Positions 53,939-64,000 of a stretch of DNA of 64,000 nucleotides are shown here, piece after piece. The notes under the pieces are model-generated. The model searched no databases. It had not been told where the DNA came from and saw nothing but the letters and a program-made list of their open reading frames with translations. This DNA is from Metridium senile (taxonomy: Eukaryota > Cnidaria > Anthozoa > Actiniaria > Metridiidae). The position numbers and the translations under genes were made by a program. Within the stretch, counting starts at the first letter, position 1. Each line of letters begins with the position of its first letter. The DNA is taken from assembly GCA_949775045.1 (NCBI GenBank), contig OX459110.1, forward strand, positions 9,929,741 to 9,993,740. Direction: 5' to 3'.

Positions 53939-56900
53939 ATGGCGAAAGTTGTAATTTCTCCATCAGTGCACAATTTCACGGAACTAGTAAGGCCCGTTTC
54001 TCGTAGGCTGTCCTTTTCGTCTCGTCCGAAATCAAGACTTTCAACTGATCAATCCCGACCGCAATCAGCAGCCAGAATACAACTAGAAAGTGTTTTAGAA
54101 GCAACTCCAAGAACTTTCCGTTCTAAGACAAGTGCAGAGATTCCTTTACCAGTTTCTGGAAGGCGTTCTATATCAGTCACATCCTTTTCAAGCAATGGTA
54201 AGTTCACTGCTCATTTGCTTGTAGTTACCAATTCACAAAAGACAACACGTTGTTTTTCAATTACTAACTGCTTAATAATTACTTATTGGTGAAGTGTTAA
54301 TAAGTTCACATCAGAATAATAAAATATCAAACGAGTTTGTTATTATTTTTGAAGAAGTATTTTAGATTTATTTCAAATTTTTGTGTTTTTTTGCGTCTTG
54401 TAGACACAGCTGTTTTTGTGGTGACAACCTGCAAAACTAAACATTTAATTTCAGGCTTAAAACTGAAGGAAATTTATCATTTACTTTATTTTTTTGATGT
54501 TTATGATTAAGGATTTCTTTTATATGTTATATTTTCGTTTTATTATCTCAAATCATCATGAAGCAACGCATGTTTTGAGGAAACCGTTTTGCGTACACGC
54601 TCAACTAAAAATATTTGTTTACTATGTGTGATTTTTGTCTTTTTAATCCTTTTCAGGCTCAAAGTCTCCAAATCCAAAACTCAGTGCTATCGAAGTTGAA
54701 TCAATATTGAGGGATAAAATACGTGTCAATTTTGCTGACATAAGACAGGTATATATTGGTTGTCATTGTGATTTGTATTTCATGTTTTTTTTATTCCTAT
54801 ATTCAAAGAGATTGAAAGCATTGCAACTATAAAATTTTCAATAATTTATTCACTATTACTCAGCCATAAATGAAACAATACTTTGTGAAAACTTTACTGT
54901 CTTTAATGCTGGCTAATATCCATTTAATATTTATAAACCCTTATTTTTGTGCTCTAAAAACGTGACTTTGTCACACAAAATTGGGATGACCTTTTTTAGT
55001 AGTTCCCCGTTGTTCCTTGCAAAAAAATCTTGTGCAAGCTAGGTCAAATACAGCAAAAACTATTGAGCGAGTTTTAAAAAGTATTGTGCAAAACTTGAGG
55101 GTGCATGAAAAAAGGTATTCGGAAACTTATAATTACTGCCCAGCCCCTCCCCCATAAAATATCAAGGGGTATTTTCCTTAGCTAATATTGTGAACGTCTA
55201 GCATTGTATTATGAAACAATGTGGATGATCCCATGTTCATTATTATTTATTAAAATTACACAATGGCTTGTTTACATTATTACAAAGGCCTTCCAGACAT
55301 TAGATGCAGACAAGAACTTGACGGTCACACAGTCTGAATTCAGAAGAGTCTTGGAATCCTTTTGTTTTCCTCTATCACAAGAACAGTTTAATCATGTCCT
55401 TAAAAAGGTAAATAAAATGACAAATGTACCTTTTCAAGATAAATGTAATTATATAATCATTTTCATCATTTGTGATAATCATCATTATCAGTCAACAGAG
55501 GTCGGCCAAGGGGGGGGGGGGGGGGGGTGTCGTCATCACATTTCACGAATCGTTATTTATGATATTCATGCATCACCAACAGATGTCATGTTCAACATAG
55601 TATTCATACATATAACTGCAACTAAATTTGTATTATTATTATGATAAGATGTTGGTGTCATTGATTCTATAGGCTTCTATAAACAGAGATGGTACAGTAA
55701 ACTATCTAGAGTTCTTAGAAAAGCTGCATCTCAGGGGAGGTACACCTGAAGGAATGAAATGGCTTGGTGGTTTGCACAGGTAACGTACATGGTGCCTCAT
55801 ACATTATTGTTAACATCTAAAAGTAATTGACATTATCGAAACCACTAGAGTGGCAAATGCACATTTGAAATTCTGTATTGTTTCTGTGATTGCTTCTGGC
55901 CAATCATTTTGTTCAACAATAGTTACTTGGTACTTAAACCACACCTACAATCATGTGCAAAATTGTTGGGACATTGTCACTTTTTTATGAGCGTTTTCGT
56001 TTCAAAAAATATACAAAATCTATCAACTTGATTTGCAATCCCCCTTCCCCCTAAGCAATGTTGATTGGTCTTTCAAATGACAACCGTTTCACATTCCCAC
56101 AATTCAACATTGAAACGGGGGAGAGGGGGAAACGGAAAAATGATGTTGAAATATTTTTCATGTTAAAACCAGATAATGTCCCAAGGTATTTGCACATGAT
56201 TGTAGCTCCAAGGATGAATTTTAAACAGAAGTTCAACAACTATTGATAGTGATTTTAATAGCATTTATAAAAAGCCCTTAGGTCTACAAAACAGTGTAAA
56301 TGGTGTACCAATGATTGAAACCTGGATTGCTTTGAAATATGACTTCAATGTTTAATCTCTTGCATATTGGTAACTTGTACTGGTAGTCTTTTTCTACATT
56401 ATTCATGTTTCAATATTTCTTACCAAAAATGTAATATAAATGAATGAATATTATTTATTATAACTTTTCAGGTTCAATCAAACTAAAACAGCTGAAGGAC
56501 AGTCATTTGATGATGTGGAGGGTAAAATCAAAGCTAAGGTAGAGACTATTTTATATTCTTTGTATATTTATTTCATTCTTACATAAATTCTCACTTAAGT
56601 AGATGCAGCGAATGTTGCTCAGTCATTTGGTTTGCTAGGAGGTAAACACTTGGCAATAATAGCACTTTGCTCAAGGGTACCTGCTCATGATCAAGTGTAT
56701 ATATCGCTTCTGATAAAGACTGCCTCAGATCAGATGTCGTTGAAACATCATGATAAAAAAAACATTAATGTAAAACATTTCTTGTATCATGACTGTAAAA
56801 GTGCTTTTTTCAAAAAAGTTGTCACTCAAAAGAACCACAGTTGTCTAGTCAAATTATCTAATATATACCTTCACATTTTTTTAATTTCTAGATAAGTGGT

Positions 56901-59900
56901 CAGTTGAAGAGTGTTCTTAAGGCTCTAAGACTGTTTGACTACAACAGAGATGAACAAATACAAAGACATGAACTGAGAAGAGTTCTGGAAAACTTTTGCT
57001 TCAAATTGTCAGACCAACAATTTGACAGGTAATAAAAGAATTATTCATATTTATACCTAATCTTGTCCACATGGAATGATGCGAAAGTGGCGGCAAGAAA
57101 TAGAAAGGGTTGGAGAGTTAGTGTGGAGGCCTTATGCACCTTCTGGCCCTCAAGTAATCATGATGATGATGAAGATGACACCTAATCTGAACAAACAAAG
57201 CAGTACTTAAATATAGAACATTAATCTGTTACCTCAATGCCCTCGATCTATTTAATTTTTAAAATGCGCTTTTTATTGCACAAAAATATTTGTTACCAAC
57301 TTTGAATAGGCCCACCCCTGCATCCTAAATAGCTATTGAATTCTTTAGTCAGATTTAAATTATATTTTCTAAATTTCATTGATGCAAACAGGTTGTGGTG
57401 TAAATATGATATGACAAGAAATGGAAGCACCTTGAACTATATGGATTTTCTCAAACGACTTGGTGTAGACACACAGAAGAAGACTACCCATCAGTCTAAA
57501 AAAACTCCCAAAGGTAGGATATACTGTGATTAAATATTACAGTATGTGCCAACTCTCCCGAATTCCTGGAGGGGTATTCTCTTACAAAAGTGGGCGGGGT
57601 CCTCATCGTCCCTTTTAGGGTTTGAAAATAGTGTTTTGGTCCAGCGTAGGGTTATAATGATGAGAATACCCACTAGCTGAGTTTTGTGGTACATTTTAGG
57701 GTATATATAAGATCAGCAATAATGCTTCTTTTCATTATGTTACTATGTGTAGCAATTTTTAGATATTATCATACAAATTAATATTAATATGTAATATTGT
57801 TTATTTTAATGTTATCACATAGACAAACAAGACACCAAAGAAAAGGTAAGGTTTGTGGCAACAAATAAAAGACCATACTCAAGTGGCAGCAGTAGAGAAG
57901 GATCTCCCAACCCTGCCAGTATACCTCCCACCATCAAAGACTTGGAATCAAGACTAAGAAAGAGGGTGAGTGTACATGTGGACTATTAATATTTATTTAA
58001 TAATAATATAAGTAGTTTATTACTCTCTAGCAATCTCTTGCAGTATAACAAGCAGTGCTACAATTATATTATATTATAAAATTCATGAATAATTGATGAG
58101 AATTTTACAAAAGAAACCATGTCCTTGACAAGATCTGTTAATCTCATACAGTTTTGTTCCTGATTTGCATAAGTTTAAACTTGAATTTTCTTGGCTAGAT
58201 TTATTTTATCTTGACAACTTTTATTAAATACGAAAAAACTAACATTAGACTTTCATAAGTACTATACAATATTCATGTCTGATCTGTATGATGTCTGATC
58301 TATATAGTCTTCAATTCCCCATTGTATAGCACATACAGATTGGCCACTCATGTTGTGTAAATTACTTACAAAGAGGGGTACAGTAACTGCTTTATTTTTT
58401 CATTTATCTCTATGAACATTGTTTTTCAGATGGTTGACAACTATGCCAATATATTGAGAGCCTTTGTGGCCTTTGATAGACGTGGTGATGGTTTTGTTAC
58501 TCTAAGTGAATTAAAGCAAGTTCTGACTCACTTTGCATTTCCTATGACTGATGGACTTTTTGACATCTTGATGGAAAGGTATAGATATGGAAGTGGCAGT
58601 TATCAGTATAAAACAGGTTCCCATTTAGATCTGTACTTTCCCATTTAAATCTGTACTTATGCAAATTGTGTTGATATGTGCTAAACACACAGATCAATCA
58701 GAGTATATAATTATAATTTCTGAAGTGAACTTCTCTGATTGGTTGATCTGTGTGTTAATACCACACATCAACAAAATTTGCATAAGTACATATTTAAATG
58801 GGAAAGTACAGATTTAAATGGGAACCTGTCACTTGATAAATAATACTATGTACCCAACAAATTCGATATAATATAATAATTTTATCCACAATGCCATGAA
58901 TTTATCCATTAATGAAGTTAGTTGGTAAATTATTATTATTGTCAATGTTGTCATCATCATCAGCACTTTTATTATCTGCATTTTCACCTCAGTCATCACC
59001 ATGGACCAAAATTATCATGAATCACCATTATCATCACCATCATCATCGCCATCATCATAATCAGTGTCATTCATTTGTAATTCCTCGAGTTTGGTTGACT
59101 TAGTTTAATTTTCTTATAATTATTTTGTTTTTTCATTGCAGATGTGGAATAAAAGCCAGCCATAAAATTGCCTATGAGCTGTTTTTGAATAAGTTCCAAG
59201 AACCCAAAACTGACAAACATGGTCAAACGCTTCCTCTTGGATCAAACCACAAGTAAGACTTTATATAATCATTTTCCATAAAAAAGACTTAGTTTGTTTG
59301 CTTGACATCACCTTACAAAAATAATGACAAAAGAAATGTTATTTGTAATTTTAAAACATATTTTTGAACAATTCTGAACTGGATTTCCTTACAAGATGTA
59401 GTTCAAGTCTTAAACTCTTATAATTAAATGAAATTAAATATATTTAGTCAATGTATCTGTTTCCTCTAAAGTATTGGTAATAAAATATTTCATTTAAATT
59501 ATATTTATCCCAATTTATCTATATTTAGGTTCAATCCAATTCGCGAGGCTGACATACACCCAACTACTGAAGATATCTGGAAGTTCCTTTTCTCCAAAGT
59601 GACTGAAAGTTTTCCTTCCATCAAGCAAGCTTTCCTTGTGTTTGATGATGTGAGTATCTAGTGTTTATATTTTTTGTATTGCAGAATTATTTAACTTAAC
59701 TATTTATAATAAACAACTATTGCCCTCGGTTATCACAAAATATCTTGAATTGCCAGTGTCTCGCTATCAGTTATTTGCAGATGCTGTTCGCGGAAGAGGC
59801 AAATATATAGCTGATGGTGAGACACTGACAATTCACAATATTTTGTGATAACTGAGGTCAATAATTGTTTATTATTATCCTGACTTTATCATTAGTGCAC

Positions 59901-62900
59901 ATACATAATCCATGCCCAAGCTGGGAAGGACAAGAGTTGTAACCACTTTACCACTTAGTTTCAAATGATATTATCAAATTGAATGATATTTTCTTTTTGT
60001 GTTTGTAGAACAAGGATGGCCGTATTACTAAGAGAGACTTTAGGAGAATCCTAGAAAGTTTCTGCTTCAGAATGACTGAGGAACAGTTCCATGAGTTGAT
60101 GGCCAAAATTGACCCTCACAGTAAAGGATACATTTCTTACTTGGAGTTTCTGGATCGCTTTGAGGACAGAGAAACAGAGGTACAATTTTATATTCATGTA
60201 TCAATCATTCACCCATTCATCTATCCATCCATTTATCAATTTGCTTGTTCATATATTCATTACTTATTGATACATGTATTTTTCAGTGAATTACTCGTTT
60301 ACTACTTTTAGGAGTTCATTAAATAAATGTATTTATTAAATAACACTTACATTGATTTATTGATTGATTCTTTCTTTCATTCATCTATTCATTCAATTAA
60401 TGATTCACAGATTCTTTCATTCAATGATTCACACATTCTTTCATTCAATGATTCACAATTCTTTCATTCAATGATTCAAAATTCTTTCATTCAATGATTC
60501 ACATATTTTTCACTCACTCACTCATTCATTTATTCATTCATTCATTAACTTATTCATTCATTCATTAATTAACTAATTCATTCATTTATTCATTCATTCA
60601 TAAATAGCTTATTCATTCATTAACTTATTCATTCATTAACTTATTCATTCATTAACTTATTCATTCATTAACTTATTCATTCATTCTTTCATTCATTCAT
60701 TCTTCAGTGATTCATTCAATACTTATGCATGTATGATTTGTTCATGATTGTATAGGAGGGACATCCATGGCTTAACAGTAATAATTCTCCTAAGAGTATT
60801 TCTCCTCCAGCAGTTCTTGCTTGGTCAACTGTAAGTATGATAAATACCTAATACATCAATATATCTAAAGCATTGATTAATTTGTTTATTTATTTTTCAA
60901 TTCTGATTTGTTATTTATCAAGCATATTCATTCTAATTATTGAATTAGTATAATTAAGCTCAATTAGTATAATTAAGTTCAAAATTCAATCTCTCACACA
61001 TTTTGTTTGTCAGTGAAAATCATTGAAGGTTTAACTTGAAGTTCATTAGTTCATTCATTTGTTCTATCATTGTTCGATTAATCCATACATTTACTCATGC
61101 TACCCATTATATGTACTTGAAATTAAACCTGTATATTTGTCTAGACTTCGATAAAAAGTTCATAAGGAAGACAAACAGTATCCTCCTCCACAGGCAACCC
61201 TGCTGGGTTTCCTTTGTCATGCGAACCAGAGAGGAATGGGCTCCTCCTCTTCTTTTCTCTCACCCCCTCCCCCACCTTTTGTTCCACCTTAGGATGCCCA
61301 GAGTCTAGAGTTGCCTGCGGAGGAGGCTAGACAAACACAACACAAATTATGTTTAGACAATTACTGAACAAGATTCTTTATATTTATTTCATCAATTAAA
61401 CTTAATAATGGCATCCATCTGATGATGGCAAAACATCATATTTGTTTTACGTTTGTCCTACAGTCAATATTTACCTTAGTTTATTTAAAATGTTATAGCA
61501 TCTCCTTTTTGTTCAAGGTTGAGGACATCCTTCGTTTCAAGATCATGGATAACTGGAAGACCATTGCCAATGCATACATCAGTATAGATGAAAATAGAGA
61601 TGGTTCAATATCAAGAAATGAGCTAAGAAAACTCTTGGAAAAGTACTGCCTCCCTATATCTGATGACCACTACGAAATGTAAGTAATATTTTTAGGGGGC
61701 TCTCAGTTATTAGTGTATAAGGAGGGGAGGAGTCGGCAAAATCACCTGTTGTATTTTCCAAATATTACAAAATCCTCCTTCATGGTTGGCAAAAATATTA
61801 AAAAAAATTAGCTTGCACGTGAAATGTTGAGCGGGCACACACCTTTTAGCGGTCAGCGGTAATTTACATAAGCAGCAGAAAAAAATCAAACCAAACTTCT
61901 AAACTTGCTAGCCGCAATGCAATGATTTTCGGCTGTAACACTCAATGTAATACTGACAGTATGTAACTGTAAATGTTTTTTTATAATCATAGGCTCTGGA
62001 GTCGCTGTGACATTAATGATGATAATTCAGTTGATTTTCAAGAATTTCTCTCCAAATTGGTAAGAATACCTATTATAAAATTTTACATAACACACTTTAG
62101 TATGCTTATGAGGAAAATAATATGCTAATGAGCTTCGCATGGGTGAGCACACATATTTATCACAAATTGCTTGCATAAACATGGCAATCTCATCGAAAAT
62201 TAAGAAACAAAGTATCAGAACTGGCTGTTAATGTATTAGAACAAATATTTAAATAGATTTTGCTCATTTATCATATAGAACGAAAAAACATGATATTTAT
62301 GTACATGTACGCTAAATGTGTATTCCCCAGCGCGAAGCTCATTAGCAATTATTTATTTCATTAGCATACTAAGATGCGTTATGTGAATCTAATGAGGTAT
62401 CATTAATTGTAATATCTAGCTTTATTTCAGTGAAAAATTGAGATTACATATAGTATTCATTAGGGTTCGTGCTTACTCCTTAAACTCCTTGAAAACTCCT
62501 TAAATTTGATTTACGTTTTTAAGGGCACTTGAAAAGCCCTTGAATTTTAGAAAATTAGCATAAACTCCTTAAATACTTCTTAATTCTAGCTAAAGTAGGG
62601 CAAATTTTGATATAATTTGTTCATTCTGTGAGATGTTAACAATGACAGGAATATCATTTCTATATCAAAGTTGTCGCAAAAAAGTGCTTAAAAATTACTT
62701 TTTGGTCCTTGTATACTCCTTAGATTTTTTTTACTGACATCAGCACGAACCCTGAGTATTCTTGTCCAATATATTTATCTGATAACCCTTTGTCTTGTCC
62801 TTTTCTCTACACAGGGTATTGATATCATCAGTGGTGACATCAATGGTATTAGTACTCGTATTCATGATGAAAGTGAAGCCAAGGCCAACTTTATGAAGCA

Positions 62901-63891
62901 TGATCAATATTATCGACAAGAAGCTGCTCATTTCAGAGCCCTTGATCTGACTGGTCAGAAGTCAGCTGATCAATGCATGGAGATACTGAAGGTTAGTACA
63001 ATAATGCCTTTCATAATAATAGGGTGCAAATAATATACATGTGAAACAAGTAGTACTAATTAGTACAAAATAGTGCTAATTATAAACAATAGAAAACAAT
63101 AGAATTAGCATAAAATTGCACTAAATAGTCAGCTAACTATTGCATGGTGATGTTATATTATTTGCACTCTAATACTAATTTATTACTTATTAGTAGAAAC
63201 TTTTCTAATTATGCTTTCGTGGCATTCAAAGCTTGAAATGGGTTGCCAATCAAAAGTAATCAGTCAATAACTTGATATTTTGATTGAAAAATGAATATGA
63301 CTTTTATATGTTGTTGTCTATTTTGGTGGTCGCATTGTTGTGCAAGGTACTCTAAAGAAGATTTCTTGTCACTATAATATACTGCCATTCTCATTCATGT
63401 TCTCCAGATGAATTTCATAATTTTGTTGACTATTCCAAATTGCATCAAATAATATGTAAAATAACATATTAGAACCCACACCACTAGTCAAGTAAGAGTA
63501 GGACACAGAGCTGGTGGAGTGATCTGACCTATTTACATTATTTAAATGGCCCACTCATAGCACCAAGCTGTTGTGATATTCCTGTCTTTGTACAAAGGAA
63601 ATTCAGAAATAAAAAAAATTATGGTTTATTTGCCAGGTAGCAAAACACAGGTTCCCATTTAAATCTGTACTTATGCATATTGTGTTGATGTGTTTAGCAC
63701 ATATCAAAAAAAATTTGCATAAGTACACATTTAAATGGGAACAATGGGAACCAGTTAATTATATATAACGACATTATTCTAATTTTATTTTACAGGAACA
63801 CATATCACAGAGATCACCAGATATAAGAAAAACATTTGTTAAATTTGATGCTGATGGAGATGGGAAGATATCCAGGAAGGAGTTCAACCTG
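53939..63891 (+). CDS. EFCAB6: EF-hand repeat protein, EFCAB6-like (3'-partial)
   Basis: Seventeen exons: 53939-54197, 54657-54748, 55288-55407, 55673-55779, 56472-56538, 56892-57028, 57392-57513, 57823-57965, 58430-58578, 59142-59252, 59529-59649, 60009-60179, 60756-60830, 61518-61678, 61993-62059, 62815-62991, 63796-63891. They encode 725 residues in phase; the gene runs off the right edge. A basic, Ser/Arg-rich N-terminus (1-87) precedes repeated units of about 110-130 residues, each with an amphipathic helix (e.g. VESILRDKI, VEDILRFKI) followed by an EF-hand pair. Canonical loops: DADKNLTVTQSE (123-134), DRRGDGFVTLSE (365-376), DENRDGSISRNE (582-593), DADGDGKISRKE (711-722). Near-canonical: 231-242, 475-486 (ends in Asp), 511-522, 618-629. 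Loops near 160, 270 and 405 lack calcium ligands. EFCAB6 is about 1,500 residues in mammals, binds DJ-1 and is a ciliary doublet component. Other multi-EF-hand proteins are possible, but the unit pattern favours EFCAB6. Confidence 0.83.
55509..55527. repeat. Poly-G tract
   Basis: About 18-19 consecutive G in EFCAB6 intron 3; length probably approximate. Confidence 0.9.
55935..56215. mobile_element. Inverted-repeat element of about 280 bp
   Basis: CTACAATCATGTGCAAAATT and GTTGGGACATTGTC at the left pair with GATAATGTCCCAAGG and GCACATGATTGTAG at the right. Inner CCCCCTTCCCCC / GGGGGAGAGGGGG also pairs. Explains the opposing 62-codon ORFs. Confidence 0.8.
58078..58372 (-). mobile_element. Palindromic element family B, copy 7 (reverse, diverged)
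   Basis: Reverse match: AATTCATGAATAATTGATGA, AAGAAACCATGTCC, ATTTGCATAAGTTTAAAC, then a different hairpin end shared with 46020-46128. Confidence 0.7.
58612..58829. mobile_element. Palindromic element family A, copy 6
   Basis: Full arms with ATGCAAAT on the left and ATTTGCAT on the right; begins 34 bp after the donor of EFCAB6 exon 58430-58578. Confidence 0.85.
59711..59872. mobile_element. Inverted-repeat element of about 160 bp
   Basis: AACAACTATTGCCCTCGGTT and ATCACAAAATAT at the left pair with ATATTTTGTGATAACTGAGG and TCAATAATTGTTT at the right, with CAGTGTCTC / GAGACACTG at the inner stem. Confidence 0.85.
60190..60735. repeat. TTCATTCA repeat region
   Basis: Includes a 30-bp sub-array (TTCTTTCATTCAATGATTCA, 4 copies, 60410-60500) and CATTAACTTATTCATT copies near 60600-60680. 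EFCAB6 intron 12. Confidence 0.9.
62086..62390. mobile_element. Inverted-repeat element of about 300 bp
   Basis: CATAACACACTTTAGTATGC and AATATGCTAATGAGCTTCGC pair with GCGAAGCTCATTAGCAATTA and AGCATACTAAGATGCGTTAT. Confidence 0.8.
62460..62755. mobile_element. Inverted-repeat element with CCTTGA-rich interior
   Basis: TTAGGGTTCGTGCTTACTCC at about 62460 pairs with CAGCACGAACCCTGA at about 62740. The interior repeats ACTCCTTAAA. MITE-like. Confidence 0.6.
63027..63175. mobile_element. Palindromic element family F, copy 2
   Basis: AGGGTGCAAATAATATACAT pairs with ATGTTATATTATTTGCACTC. Core GAAAACAATAGAATTAGCAT is shared with 17896-18048. Confidence 0.7.
63646..63758. mobile_element. Palindromic element family A, copy 7 (internally deleted)
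   Basis: Outer arms ACAGGTTCCCATTTAAATCT ... AAATGGGAACCAGTTA with the central CCAATCAG segment missing. Located 38 bp before EFCAB6 exon 63796-63891. Confidence 0.8.
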
Positions 63892-64000
63892 GTGAGTTTA
63901 TAAACTTCATGACATGATAATCACCATCAAGTCAATCATCATCATCATCATCATTATAATCATCACCATCATCTTCAATATGAACAACATCATAATCTGG

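Noticed and set aside
56051..56246. Overlapping 62-codon ORFs on both strands
   Set aside because: They lie in an inverted-repeat element; mirrored frames are expected from the palindrome.
1..64000. Prokaryotic operons, phage, CRISPR or toxin-antitoxin systems
   Set aside because: Every supported gene is spliced and animal-type; no prokaryotic gene organisation is present.

Overview
The window is animal nuclear DNA: AT-rich, with small exons (42-259 nt) joined by GT-AG introns, four single-copy animal genes, and introns filled with minisatellites, simple repeats and short palindromic (MITE-like) elements, plus SINE and LINE fragments. The high intron number (TNPO3 needs 30 coding exons here) suggests a slowly evolving invertebrate such as a sponge or cnidarian. 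The species cannot be fixed from this sequence. No prokaryotic, plasmid or viral gene is visible.

Layout. (1) 1,917-19,477 (+): 22 exons of the PP6 regulatory subunit (SAPS/PPP6R), missing its 5' end, which lies left of the window. (2) 19,478-25,041: convergent, gene-free spacer with the 3' UTRs, tandem repeats and pogo-like MITEs. (3) 25,042-49,218 (-): a complete transportin-3 gene (TNPO3), 30 exons and 920 codons. (4) 49,219-49,623: a 405-bp divergent promoter with E2F-like sites. (5) 49,624-53,252 (+): a complete 5-exon, 179-residue CYTH-domain protein. (6) 53,939 to the right edge (+): the first 17 exons (725 residues) of an EFCAB6-like protein with about 11 EF-hands.

All exon models were built by hand from splice sites, reading-frame phase and recognised family similarity. 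Phase is consistent across all 74 exons and none contains an internal stop. The genes are unrelated housekeeping or ciliary-type functions, and I see no operon or gene cluster.

The most unusual content is in the repeats. At least three unrelated palindromic families (called A, B and C here) share the octamer ATGCAAAT. One inverted repeat has two identical 75-bp arms. Part of a TNPO3 exon with its splice donor is copied 5.6 kb away beside a family E terminus. Family B copies show CpG-decay differences. A LINE tail lies 13 bp upstream of a coding exon. Two coding-like fragments in TNPO3 intron 1 could not be identified. I found no clear new multi-gene system. The long open frames inside minisatellites are artefacts of repeat units divisible by three.
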